Assembly: GCA_963773105.1 (NCBI GenBank) | Contig: CAVZAA010000002.1 | Span: 1,238,078 to 1,302,077, forward strand | Reading direction: 5' to 3' | From: Trebonia sp963773105 | Lineage (GTDB): Bacteria; Actinomycetota; Actinomycetes; Streptosporangiales; Streptosporangiaceae | Length of the DNA: 64,000 nucleotides | Part shown: positions 51,559-59,803 of the stretch, piece by piece | Numbering within the stretch: position 1 is the stretch's first letter | How the letters are laid out: the number at the start of each line of letters is the position of its first letter | Program-made: the position numbers and the translations under genes | Notes under the pieces: model-generated | Seen by the model: only the letters and a program-made list of their open reading frames with translations | Told to the model about the DNA's origin: nothing | The model's database searches: none

Positions 51559-53964
51559 ATGACCACTACTGCTGACGAGTCACGGGCGCTCGACGAGATC
51601 AAGATCGGCGGGCTCGGCTCCAGCCGCAAGCGGGTCGAGGACGACCGCTTCATCCGCGGCAAGGGCAACTACACCGACGACGTGGTGCTCCCGGGCATGC
51701 TGCACATGGAGATCCTGCGCAGCCCGCTGCCGCACGCCCGCATCAAGTCGATCGACGCCAGCCGCGCCTGGGCGCTTCCCGGCGTCCGCCTGGTGCTGAC
51801 CGGCGAGATGATGGCGACCAGGAACCTGGCCTGGATGCCGACCCTGTCATACGACACTCAGGCGGTGCTCGCCACCGACAAGGTGCGCTTCCAGGGCCAG
51901 GAGGTGGCCTGCGTCATCGCCGACGACCCGTACATCGCCAAGGACGCGTGCGAGCTGATCGACGTCGACTACGAGCCGCTGCCCGTCATCGTGAACCCGT
52001 GGCAGGGGCTTGACCCGGACGCGCCGGTGATCCGCGACGACAAGGTGAACCAGGCCGACAACGTGATCTACAACTGGGAGGTCGGCGACAAGGCGGGCAC
52101 CGACCGGGCCTTCGAGCGGGCCGACGTGATCTCAAAGCTGGAGCTGCACTACCCGCGCAGCCACCCGTCGCCGATCGAGTGCTGCGGCTCGGTCGCCGAC
52201 TTCAACCGGGCCACCAGCAAGCTCACGGTCTACATGACCACCCAGGCCCCGCACATCATCCGCGCCGCGGTCGCGATGGTGGCCGAGATCCCCGAGCAGA
52301 TGATCCGGATCATCTCGCCCGACATCGGCGGTGGCTTCGGCAACAAGGTGCCGATCTACCCCGGCTACGTCTGCTCGATCCTGGCCTCGATCCTGCTCGA
52401 GCGGCCGGTGAAGTGGATCGAGGACAAGACCGGCAACCTCATCTCCACCGGGTTCGCGCGCGACGTCTACCTCAAGGGCGAGATGGCGCTGCGCCGCGAC
52501 GGCAAGATCCTCGGCTTCCGCATGCACACCGACGCCGACCACGGCGCGTTCTTTTCCGACGCGCAGCCGAGCAAGTTCAAGATCGGCCTGATGCACTCCG
52601 CCTTCGCCGCCTACGACGTGCCGGTCGCGCACCTGACCGCCCGCGGCGTGTACACCAACAAGGCGCCGGGCGGGGTGGCCTACCGGTGCTCGTTCCGGGT
52701 CACCGAGGCGATGTTCTTCCAGGAGCGGATGGTGCAGGCGGCCGCCGACGACCTGGGCATGGACCAGGCCGCCTTCCGGCGGATGAACTTCGTGGCCGAC
52801 GACGACTTCCCGCACCGCACGCCGCTCGGCTTCCTGACCGACTCCGGGCAGTACGCCAAGTGCCTGGACGTCGGGCTCAAGGCGATCGACTACGAGAACT
52901 TCAAGGCCGAGCAGGCGGAAGCACGCAAGCGCGGGCGCCTGCTCGGCCTTGGCATCTCCACCATGACCGAGCCGCTAGGCGCGGGCAACAGCCGCGAGTA
53001 CGACATCCTCGGCATCAAGATGTTCGACTCGGCCGAGCTCAAGGTGCACATGACCGGCAAGGCGATCCTGCGCACCGGGGCCAAGACCCAGGGTCAGGGG
53101 CACGAGACGACGTGGGCGCAGATCATCGCGCACGAGCTCGGCATCCCGGCCGACGACGTGGTGGTCGAGGAGGGCGACACCGACACCGCGCCCTTCGGCA
53201 TGGGCACCTACGCGTCCAGGTCCACCCCGGTCGCGGGCGCGGCCGTCGCCATGGTCGCCCGCAAGATCCGCGCCAAGGCCCGCAAGCTGGCCGCGCACCT
53301 GCTCGAGGTTTCGGAGGAGGACGTCGAGTGGGAGCTCGGCCGGTTCTACGTGCGCAGCTCGCCGCAGCGCGGGGTGTCGATCCAGGAGTGCGCCATGGCC
53401 GCCTACAGCAACATGCCCGACGGCATGGAGCCCGGCCTGGAGAACACCGCCTACTACGACCCGCCCAACCTCACCTGGCCGTTCGCGGTCTACATCGTCA
53501 CGGTCGAGGTGGACCCGGAGACCGGGGTATGGGACGTGCTGCGGATGGTCGCGGTCGACGACTGCGGGGTCCGCATCAACCCGATGATCGTCGAGGGCCA
53601 GATCATGGGCGGCCTCACCGAGGCCTACGCGATGGCGAGCATGCAGTTCATCACGTTCGACGCCGACGGCAACTGCGTCGGCTCGAACTACATGGACTAC
53701 CTGCTGCCGAGCGCGTGGGAGACCCCCGGCTACGAGCTGCACAGCGAGGTCGTGACGCCGTGCCCGCACCACCCGATCGGCGCCAAGGGCATCGGCGAGT
53801 GCGCCGCCGTGGGCGGGCCCGCCGCCTTCGTCAACGCGGTGATGGACGCGCTGGGCGGGACCGGGGTAAGGAACATCGACATGCCGTTGCTGCCGGACCG
53901 GGTCTGGGAGGCGCTCACCAACCGCAGGGACGTGTCCGGTTTCCCGCCGGTGCGCCAGGACTAG
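51559..53964 (+). CDS. coxL: CO dehydrogenase large subunit, form I, operon 2
   Basis: This 801-residue molybdo-copper subunit has the exact form I loop AYRCSFR (374-380), with C377 as the copper ligand. Cofactor motifs include GGGFGNKVPIYPG, TQGQGHETTWAQIIAHELG and HHPIGAKGIGECAAVGG (the last with the general-base Glu). The operon order coxM-coxS-coxL and the following maturation genes are those of Oligotropha-type and actinobacterial CO oxidisers. The paralogue at 44877 has Ser at position 3 of the loop. The protein lies on the inner face of the membrane, probably held by CoxG. Start ATG 51559 is sure. Confidence 0.95.
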   Translation: MTTTADESRALDEIKIGGLGSSRKRVEDDRFIRGKGNYTDDVVLPGMLHMEILRSPLPHARIKSIDASRAWALPGVRLVLTGEMMATRNLAWMPTLSYDTQAVLATDKVRFQGQEVACVIADDPYIAKDACELIDVDYEPLPVIVNPWQGLDPDAPVIRDDKVNQADNVIYNWEVGDKAGTDRAFERADVISKLELHYPRSHPSPIECCGSVADFNRATSKLTVYMTTQAPHIIRAAVAMVAEIPEQMIRIISPDIGGGFGNKVPIYPGYVCSILASILLERPVKWIEDKTGNLISTGFARDVYLKGEMALRRDGKILGFRMHTDADHGAFFSDAQPSKFKIGLMHSAFAAYDVPVAHLTARGVYTNKAPGGVAYRCSFRVTEAMFFQERMVQAAADDLGMDQAAFRRMNFVADDDFPHRTPLGFLTDSGQYAKCLDVGLKAIDYENFKAEQAEARKRGRLLGLGISTMTEPLGAGNSREYDILGIKMFDSAELKVHMTGKAILRTGAKTQGQGHETTWAQIIAHELGIPADDVVVEEGDTDTAPFGMGTYASRSTPVAGAAVAMVARKIRAKARKLAAHLLEVSEEDVEWELGRFYVRSSPQRGVSIQECAMAAYSNMPDGMEPGLENTAYYDPPNLTWPFAVYIVTVEVDPETGVWDVLRMVAVDDCGVRINPMIVEGQIMGGLTEAYAMASMQFITFDADGNCVGSNYMDYLLPSAWETPGYELHSEVVTPCPHHPIGAKGIGECAAVGGPAAFVNAVMDALGGTGVRNIDMPLLPDRVWEALTNRRDVSGFPPVRQD

Positions 53965-54000
53965 CGCGGCCCGCGGGCGAGGAGGAGACGAGGTGGAGAC

Positions 54001-54947
54001 ATGAACGGTCTGGGTGTGCTTGGGCGAATCAGCGAGCTGGCCCGCAGCGGCCAGACCTTCGCGCTGGCCACGGTGGTCTGGCGGCAGGGACCCTCGTCGA
54101 GCAAGCAGGGCTCGCGCGCCATCATCACCGCCGAGGGCCAGCTCGACGGCTGGATCGGCGGCGCTTGCGCGGAGCCGGTCGTGATCCGCGAGGCCAAGCA
54201 GGTCATCGCGGACGGTAACGCCCGGCTGCTGCTGCTCGGCGCCCCCGACCAATTCGGCACGATCGTGCCGGAAGGGATGACGGTGGTGCCGATCTCCTGC
54301 CAGAGCGAGGGCGCGCTCGAGATCTACATCGAGGCGGTGCTCCCGGTGCCGCACCTGGTGATCGTGGGCGACTCGCCCATGACGCGCACGCTGGCCGAGC
54401 TGGGCCGGGCGCTGGACTGGAGCACCGACCTGCTCGCCGCCGTGGAGTTCCGGGCGGGCAGCGCGGGCGAGCGGTCAATGGTCATCGTCGCCACCCAGGG
54501 ACACGGCGACGAGGACATGATCGAGCGCGCGGTCGCCATGAACCCCGCCTACCTGGGCCTGGTCGCGTCGCGCAAACGCGGGGAGGCGGTCCTCGGCTAC
54601 CTGGCGGAGCGCGGCGTGCCCAGGGACCAGCTGGCCCGGGTGCACGCGCCGGCCTGCTCGACCTGGGCAAGACGACCCACGAGGAGATGGCGGTGGCCAT
54701 TCTGGCGGAGCTGGTGCAGCTGCGCGCGTCCGGCGCCCTGGCCGAGGTGCCCGCGCCGCGGGCCCAGCCGGGCAGCGCGCGCGAGCCCGCCGAGGCGGTC
54801 GACCCGGTCTGCGGGATGACGGTCACGACGGGCGCGTCGGGCCTGCCGCTCGAGCACGATGGCACGACCTACTACTTCTGCTGCGCCGGCTGCCGCCGGA
54901 CCTTTGAAAAAGACCCGGATGCCTACATCAAGGCGGTGCTGAAGTGA
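54001..54947 (+). CDS. XdhC/CoxF-family maturation protein fused to a YHS domain, frameshifted
   Basis: The N-terminal XdhC part (LATVVWRQGPSSSKQGSRAI, GWIGGACAEP) and the Rossmann part (VIVGDSPMTRTLAELGRAL, NPAYLGLVASRKRGEAVLGYL) help load the molybdenum cofactor. At about 54650 one base is missing: VHAP must join GLLDLGKTTHEEMAVAILAE in the next frame. After a linker comes a YHS domain with DPVCGMTV and YYFCCAGCRRTFEKDPDAY, a metal-binding module often tied to copper. Joined length is 315 residues. The stop overlaps the coxG GTG. A copper-binding module on the maturase of a Mo-Cu enzyme is a sensible pairing. Confidence 0.85.
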
Positions 54948-55537
54948 TAATCGCCAGCGACTTCGAGGTCGCCGAGCCGGTCGACAAGGTGTGGCGCTTC
55001 TTCGACAATATCCCCCAGGTGGCCTCCTGCCTGCCCGGCGCGGAGCTGACCAAAGACCTCGGGGACGACAAGTACGAGGGCCGGGTCGCGATCCGGATGG
55101 GGCCGGTCCGGATGCAGTTCGTCGGCACCGCCGACATCACCGAGCGCGACGACGCCGCCAAGCACATCGTGGTGCACGCGGCCGGCGCGGACGAGAAGGG
55201 CCGCGGCCAGGCCGCCATGGTGGTCGGCGCCACGCTCTCGCCCAAGGGACGCGGCACCAAGGTCGCGGTCACCCAGGACCTTCAGCTGTCCGGGGCGGCG
55301 GCGCAGTACGGCCGGGGCATGATCTCCGACGTCTCCGCGATCTTGATGCGCGACTTCGCGGCGAACATGCAAGACCGGATCGAACGGATCGAGCGCGGCG
55401 AGTCGGCCGAGCAGATCGCCGCCGCCGGCGGCGGCAGCTCGGTCAGCGGCTTCGCGATCGCCCTGCGGGCCACCCGGATGGCGCTGATGAGGGTCTTCCG
55501 CCGGTTCTTCCTCCCCTACCAGCCCGCGCGCACCTGA
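54944..55537 (+). CDS. coxG: CoxG family membrane-anchoring protein
   Basis: CoxG is an SRPBCC-fold protein that recruits CO dehydrogenase to the membrane. This 197-residue protein begins ASDFEVAEPVDKVWRFFDNI, then PQVASCLPGAEL and YEGRVAIRMGPVRMQFVGTA, all family marks. A C-terminal amphipathic basic helix (ATRMALMRVFRRFFLPYQP) probably binds the membrane. GTG 54944 overlaps the previous stop. Five tiny membrane protein genes follow directly, which suggests they work near this anchor. Confidence 0.92.
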   Translation: MIIASDFEVAEPVDKVWRFFDNIPQVASCLPGAELTKDLGDDKYEGRVAIRMGPVRMQFVGTADITERDDAAKHIVVHAAGADEKGRGQAAMVVGATLSPKGRGTKVAVTQDLQLSGAAAQYGRGMISDVSAILMRDFAANMQDRIERIERGESAEQIAAAGGGSSVSGFAIALRATRMALMRVFRRFFLPYQPART

Positions 55538-55560
55538 GGAAAGCGAAAGGAGGGCCACCC

Positions 55561-55815
55561 ATGGTCCTGTGGTGGATCGGCAACGCGATCCTGCTCGTGG
55601 TGGTGCTGCCCGTCGTGATCTACCTGCTCAACCGGGTGCTGGCGGCCCTGGAGCGGATCCGCGCGGCCAGCGACGACATCCTGGCCGGCGGGGTCGGCCT
55701 GATCGGGGAGCTCCAGGGCGTCCCCGAAGGCCTGGCCGTCACCGACCGGACCATCGAAGAAGTGAAGGTCGGCGCGGTCCGCTACGCGGGCTCCGTCGCC
55801 AAACTACTCGGCTAG
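55561..55815 (+). CDS. Small membrane protein 1 of the cox cassette, 84 aa
   Basis: One N-terminal membrane helix (WWIGNAILLVVVLPVVIYLL) precedes a helical, hydrophilic part (NRVLAALERIRAASDDILAGG). The topology is likely N-out with a cytoplasmic tail. ATG 55561 follows AAAGGAGGGCCACCC, a strong ribosome site. No known family comes to mind. It is the first of five similar small genes spaced by 2-17 bases or overlapping. Confidence 0.82.
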   Translation: MVLWWIGNAILLVVVLPVVIYLLNRVLAALERIRAASDDILAGGVGLIGELQGVPEGLAVTDRTIEEVKVGAVRYAGSVAKLLG

Positions 55816-55832
55816 CGAAGGAGCGGAAAAAA

Positions 55833-56060
55833 ATGCCAGCAGCAGCCTGGTTCACCATCGCCGTCGCGGGCCTGATCATCGTGTTCATCGCGGTCGGCCT
55901 GATCAGGATCGTGCTTCACCTGTACGCGATCCGCACCACCCTGCGTACCCTCACCGGCGGCGTGCAGCTCGTCGACCAGCTCACGTCGACCGTGCCCGCC
56001 CGGCTGACCTCGGTCAACGCGAACCTCAAGCCAGTCCGCGACTTCTGCGAAACGGTGTAG
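55833..56060 (+). CDS. Small membrane protein 2 of the cox cassette, 75 aa
   Basis: Membrane helix AAWFTIAVAGLIIVFIAVGLI near the start, then a hydrophilic helix with SVNANLKPVRDFCETV at the end. GAAGGAG lies before ATG 55833. The length and layout match its neighbours, so the series may have arisen by duplication, though sequence identity is low. Confidence 0.8.
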   Translation: MPAAAWFTIAVAGLIIVFIAVGLIRIVLHLYAIRTTLRTLTGGVQLVDQLTSTVPARLTSVNANLKPVRDFCETV

Positions 56061-56064
56061 GGCC

Positions 56065-56307
56065 ATGACGACAGACTGGACCATCGGCTACGTGATCGGC
56101 GGCGTCGTGGTGCTCGCGGTGGTCGTCCTGGTGACCGCGATCCTCGTGCTCGCCAAGCAGATCGGCGACGAGGCGCCCAAGATCAACGTCGCGCTCGAAG
56201 GGGCCGTGCGCAACACGGCGCCGCTGGGCGCGCTGCGCACCACCATCGAGTACGCCACCATCATCATCGCCGGGCTGCAGCGCGGCCGGGCCCGGCTGGG
56301 AGGGTAG
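56065..56307 (+). CDS. Small membrane protein 3 of the cox cassette, 80 aa
   Basis: Membrane helix VIGGVVVLAVVVLVTAILVL follows a short polar start (TTDWTIGY). The cytoplasmic-type helix is AKQIGDEAPKINVALEGAVR. ATG 56065 is four bases after the previous stop. Function unknown. Confidence 0.8.
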   Translation: MTTDWTIGYVIGGVVVLAVVVLVTAILVLAKQIGDEAPKINVALEGAVRNTAPLGALRTTIEYATIIIAGLQRGRARLGG

Positions 56308-56309
56308 CG

Positions 56310-56585
56310 ATGAACCCCACCGAGCACACCCTGTGGGTGTCCGTCATCATCGTCGGCTTCGTCGTCGTGGTGGCCGTCGCGGCGATGCTCAGCCTGCTCA
56401 TCTACCTGATCAAGCGGATCGACCACCGGGTGGACACGATCGGCGCCACGCTCACCGCGGCCAAGGCCAACACGGCCGACACCGTGCTGATCCCGCAGGT
56501 GGCCACCGGCGTGGACGCGGTCCTGGCCGAAGGGCTCGAGCACCACCTGTTCCTCGGCCGGGTACTCGGAAAGGTCAAGTCATGA
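56310..56585 (+). CDS. Small membrane protein 4 of the cox cassette, 91 aa
   Basis: The helix VSVIIVGFVVVVAVAAMLSL spans the membrane, and a charged helix follows (LIKRIDHRVDTIGATLTAAK). The end is DAVLAEGLEHHLFLGRVLGK. ATG 56310 is two bases after the previous stop. Its own stop overlaps the next start (ATGA). Confidence 0.8.
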   Translation: MNPTEHTLWVSVIIVGFVVVVAVAAMLSLLIYLIKRIDHRVDTIGATLTAAKANTADTVLIPQVATGVDAVLAEGLEHHLFLGRVLGKVKS

Positions 56586-56944
56586 CCGTACTTGTCGTCC
56601 TGACCGTGATCGTCATCGTGGCGCTGATCGCGGGCCTGGCCGTGTACCTGTACTGGGCGGGCACGCTGCTCGACCGGATCGGCGCCAAGCTCGAGGGCGC
56701 GGCCGAGATCGTGCACGGCATCGAGGCCGACGCCGGGCTGATCATGCCGGGCGTCGATCACATCAACCGGACTGGCGGCGTCGTCGCCGGGGCGCTGCCG
56801 CTGCTCTACACCATGGCCGAGGGCATCGTCACCGGCGTCAGCCCCCGGCAACCCGAGCCCGCGGTCCCCGAGCCCGCGCGGCCCGCCTCCGGCACCCGCC
56901 GCTCCCGGCTGCTCGGCGCGGTCGGCTACGGGTCGCACTCGTAA
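56582..56944 (+). CDS. Small membrane protein 5 of the cox cassette, 120 aa
   Basis: Helix VLVVLTVIVIVALIAGLAVY then LYWAGTLLDRIGAKLEGAAE. A Pro-rich polar tail (PRQPEPAVPEPARPASG) ends the protein. It is the longest of the five. A hairpin terminator follows at 56959. The tail could reach a partner such as CoxG. Confidence 0.8.
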   Translation: MTVLVVLTVIVIVALIAGLAVYLYWAGTLLDRIGAKLEGAAEIVHGIEADAGLIMPGVDHINRTGGVVAGALPLLYTMAEGIVTGVSPRQPEPAVPEPARPASGTRRSRLLGAVGYGSHS

Positions 56945-56958
56945 CGGCAGGCGAAGGG

Positions 56959-56999
56959 AACGGACGCGGCCGGCCGGAAAAGAGCCGGCCGGGTCCGTT
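56959..56999. terminator. Terminator after the cox operon 2 cassette
   Basis: AACGGAC and GTCCGTT, and inside them CCGGCCGG with its complement, form an interrupted stem with loop AAAAGAG. It lies 15 bases after the last small gene and faces the convergent genes at 57014. Confidence 0.75.
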
Positions 57000-57013
57000 C
57001 GGACCAAAAGTCT

Positions 57014-57460
57014 TTAGTTCTTCGGCCTTTGATCTGGGCCGCGGCGGGTGACCGGCGCCGTGGTGGGCGCGGCCGAGTACTCCCCGATCCACTCGTCCTT
57101 CCACGCGTGGTCGTACTGCTGTTCGTTGCAGCTGGGCCGGTAGACCGCGATCAGCTCGCGGGCGATCTGCTCGCGGTGGGCGGCGGTGCCGCCCGGCACC
57201 TCGTAGGTGCAGACGTAGACCTTCCACTTGGACCCGGCCCGGCTGATCCAGCACGCCGCCCGCGGGTGCTTGAAAGGGAACCGCTCGGCCGCCAGGTCCT
57301 CGGCGTGCCCTACGTAGATCACCGCGTAGTTCTCCGGCTTGGCCGCGGGCTCCGGCTTGTACATGATCGCGTACACCGCCGCCGCCTGCGGCGGCGTCCA
57401 GCCGCCGAGCAGCCGGGGGCCCTCGAACGGATAGCCCGCGAGCGAGCCGAGCCGGATCAT
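57014..57460 (-). CDS. Hypothetical protein with GIY-YIG-like core
   Basis: This 148-residue protein contains AAVYAIMYKP and, 11-18 residues later, YAVIYVGHAEDL, the two strand motifs of a GIY-YIG nuclease fold. HREQIARELIAVYRPSCNEQ is the later helix and Asn/Gln region. The catalytic Arg and Glu cannot be placed with confidence, so activity is open. It starts MIRLGSLAGYPF at 57460, overlapping the previous gene by four bases. It is probably an actinobacterial conserved hypothetical. Confidence 0.65.
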   Translation of the reverse strand: MIRLGSLAGYPFEGPRLLGGWTPPQAAAVYAIMYKPEPAAKPENYAVIYVGHAEDLAAERFPFKHPRAACWISRAGSKWKVYVCTYEVPGGTAAHREQIARELIAVYRPSCNEQQYDHAWKDEWIGEYSAAPTTAPVTRRGPDQRPKN

Positions 57461-57741
57461 CGCAGCTCGCTGTCTTCCTCGGCCTCGCTGATGGCCTCGG
57501 TCGCGACGATCGGCGCGGCCGGCAGCCCCGCCGTCCTCGCCGCGGCGAGGAAGACCTCGGTCGCGGCGGCGATGGCGTCCTCGCGGTCGTCGGCGACGAC
57601 GATCAGCCGGGCCCCGTACCGGTTGGTGCCGATGCCGGAGGCCACGCCCGCGCTGGCGGCGACGGCGTCGGCGAGCTCCACCACTTCCTCCCGGGTGAAG
57701 ACGCGGTCGCCTTCCGCCTCGATGCCGACGCTCCACCTCAC
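57457..57741 (-). CDS. Hypothetical protein, 94 aa
   Basis: This is a small alpha/beta protein: MRWSVGIEAEGDRVFTREEV, then VVELADAVAASAGVASGIGT and ARLIVVADDREDAIAAATEV. The repeated strand-helix layout suggests a ferredoxin-like fold. No family is recognised. It is 18 bases after coxE and overlaps the next gene, so all may belong to the coxD-coxE transcript. Confidence 0.7.
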   Translation of the reverse strand: MRWSVGIEAEGDRVFTREEVVELADAVAASAGVASGIGTNRYGARLIVVADDREDAIAAATEVFLAAARTAGLPAAPIVATEAISEAEEDSELR

Positions 57742-57758
57742 GGGGTTCTCCTCATCGT

Positions 57759-58925
57759 CTAGTTCAGCGCCGGCAGCGTTCTCGCCAGCTCTTCCAGGCT
57801 AGCGAGGTCGTGCCCGGACAGCAGCAGGTCGATGTGCGGCGCCGCCACCATCATGCCCAGCGTGCTGGGCCGAAAATCCCGGTTGTCGCCCTTGTGCGGG
57901 TTCAGCCACACAACGCGATGGCACAGCCGCCCCAGGCGCTCCATCGCCAGCGCGAGGACCTCGGGATCGCCCCGGTCAAGCCCATCGGAGCAGATGACCA
58001 CCACCCCGCCCCGGCACAGGCCGCGCCGGCCCCACTCCCTGACGAAGGCGTCGAGCGACTGGCCGATCCGGGTGCCGCCGTCCCAGTCGACCACGGTCCG
58101 CGCCGCCTCTTCCAGCGCCGCGTCGATTCGCTGGCGCGACAGCTCCCTGGTGATGCGGGTCAGCCGGGTGCCGAAGCAGAACACCTCCACCCGCTCCGCC
58201 GCCTGTCTGGCCGTGTGCGCGAACTGCAGCAGGTGCCTGGAGTAGTCGGCCATCGACCCGGAGACGTCGAGGATCAGTACCAGCGGCCGCAGCTTGGTCT
58301 TGCGCTGGCGGAAGAACAGCCGCCCGGGCGGCTCCCCCTGCATCCGCATCGACTCCCTGATCGTCGCGCGCAGGTCCGGCTCGGCCCCGCTGCCGGTGGT
58401 CGGCTTGGTCCGGCGAGTGCGACGGCGGGGCGGCGTGAGCCGCATCCTGGTCATGATCCGGCGCAGCGCGGCGAGCTCGTCCGGCGTGCAGGCGGTGAAC
58501 GAGCGGTGCTTGAGCGCGTCCACGTCCGACGCCATCAGGCCGAGGACCTGCCGCTGCTGGCCCTCCTCGGGACCGGGCTCGGTGCCCGGCATCACCAGCG
58601 CCGCCTCGACTTCGGCCGCCGCGTCGAGGCTGAGCCTCAGCTCGCCCCTCCCCGGCCCGTCTTCGTCCAGGAAGTACCGGCGGAAGACCCGGTGGTAGAC
58701 GCCGTCGTCCTCGTGCCTGCTGACCAGCGTGGCCCGCCCGGCCCAGTACAGGTCGACCAGATCGGTCGGGTCGAGCGGCGTCATCGCCGCGAAGTAGGTC
58801 AGCACGTCGCCGGTACCGACCGTCAGCCCGGCCGCCCGCAGCTCGTGGGCGAACCCGACCAGCACGCCGGTGAACGGGTCGCCCGGGTCGGGGTTGATCA
58901 GCTCCGAGGCCGCCGCGTCAGCCAC
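57759..58925 (-). CDS. coxE: CoxE-type VWA-domain maturation protein
   Basis: CoxE is a von Willebrand A protein that works with the AAA+ ATPase CoxD to build the CuSMoO2 centre of CO dehydrogenase. This 388-residue protein has the metal adhesion (MIDAS) motif LILDVSGSMADYS, with later WDGGTRIGQSLDAFV and VVICSDGLDRGDPE completing the site. GTG 58925 is chosen as it overlaps the coxD stop by eight bases. The N-terminal 180 residues are helical (DUF58-like CoxE region). Its length is normal for the family. Confidence 0.93.
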   Translation of the reverse strand: MADAAASELINPDPGDPFTGVLVGFAHELRAAGLTVGTGDVLTYFAAMTPLDPTDLVDLYWAGRATLVSRHEDDGVYHRVFRRYFLDEDGPGRGELRLSLDAAAEVEAALVMPGTEPGPEEGQQRQVLGLMASDVDALKHRSFTACTPDELAALRRIMTRMRLTPPRRRTRRTKPTTGSGAEPDLRATIRESMRMQGEPPGRLFFRQRKTKLRPLVLILDVSGSMADYSRHLLQFAHTARQAAERVEVFCFGTRLTRITRELSRQRIDAALEEAARTVVDWDGGTRIGQSLDAFVREWGRRGLCRGGVVVICSDGLDRGDPEVLALAMERLGRLCHRVVWLNPHKGDNRDFRPSTLGMMVAAPHIDLLLSGHDLASLEELARTLPALN

Positions 58926-59793
58926 CGGAGATAATCTCCGCCAGGTTCTCCCGCACCAGGTCGAGGTCGTCACGGTCCTTGACGACCGCGCCGAGCGTGT
59001 CATCTGCGGCCTCCGGCGTCAGGTCGATCTCGCCCAGGACGCCGAGCGTGCGGACCCAGTCGATCGTCTCCGCCACCCCGGGCGGCTTGGCCAGGTCAAG
59101 TTCCCGCAGCCGCTGCGCCGCCGCCACGACCTTCCTGATGAGCTGCCCGGCCGCCGCGGGCTCGCGGATCGCGACGATTTCGGCCTCGCGGGCGGCCGTG
59201 GGGTACCCGATCCAGTGGTAGAGACAGCGCCTGCGCAGCGCGTCGTGCAGTTCCCTGGTCCGGTTGGAGGTCAGGATCACCACCGGGCTCGAGTCCGCCC
59301 TGATCGTGCCGAGCTCGGGGATGCTGATCTGGAAATCGGACAGGATCTCGAGCAGGAACGCCTCGAACTCGTCGTCGGCCCGATCGATCTCGTCGATCAG
59401 CAGCACCGCCCGGTCGCCCTGCCTGATCGCCTCGAGCAGCGGCCGCTCGAGCAGGAACTTCGGCCCGAACAGCTGGTCAACCGACCGCTCGTCGATCGCC
59501 TCACCGGCCGACAGCGCCCTGATCTGCAGCATCTGGCGCGCGTAGTCCCACTCGTATAGCGCCTGGCTGGTGGTGATGCCCTCGTAGCACTGCAGCCGGA
59601 TGAGCCTGCGGCCGAAGACGGTCGCCAGCGTTTTGGCGATCTCGGTCTTGCCCACGCCGACCTCGCCCTCGAGCAGCACCGGGCGGCGCAGGGAGAGGGA
59701 CATGAGCATGGTCGTGGCGAGCCCGCGGTCGGCCAGGTAGCCGCCGTCGCGCAGTCGCTGGGTGAGCTCGGCTACGGTTCCCGGGTAGTCCAC
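58918..59793 (-). CDS. coxD: CoxD-type AAA+ (MoxR) ATPase
   Basis: This 291-residue MoxR ATPase has Walker A GEVGVGKTE (43-51), Walker B VLLIDEIDRAD, sensor 1 VILTSNRTREL and the arginine-finger region RRRCLYHWIGYP. CoxD inserts sulfur and copper in CO dehydrogenase with CoxE. The gene overlaps coxE. It lies on the opposite strand to coxMSL operon 2, with the terminator between, so it needs its own promoter, probably in 59794-59803 or within the upstream gene. Confidence 0.94.
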   Translation of the reverse strand: MDYPGTVAELTQRLRDGGYLADRGLATTMLMSLSLRRPVLLEGEVGVGKTEIAKTLATVFGRRLIRLQCYEGITTSQALYEWDYARQMLQIRALSAGEAIDERSVDQLFGPKFLLERPLLEAIRQGDRAVLLIDEIDRADDEFEAFLLEILSDFQISIPELGTIRADSSPVVILTSNRTRELHDALRRRCLYHWIGYPTAAREAEIVAIREPAAAGQLIRKVVAAAQRLRELDLAKPPGVAETIDWVRTLGVLGEIDLTPEAADDTLGAVVKDRDDLDLVRENLAEIISGG

Positions 59794-59803
59794 TGGGTGG
59801 ATC

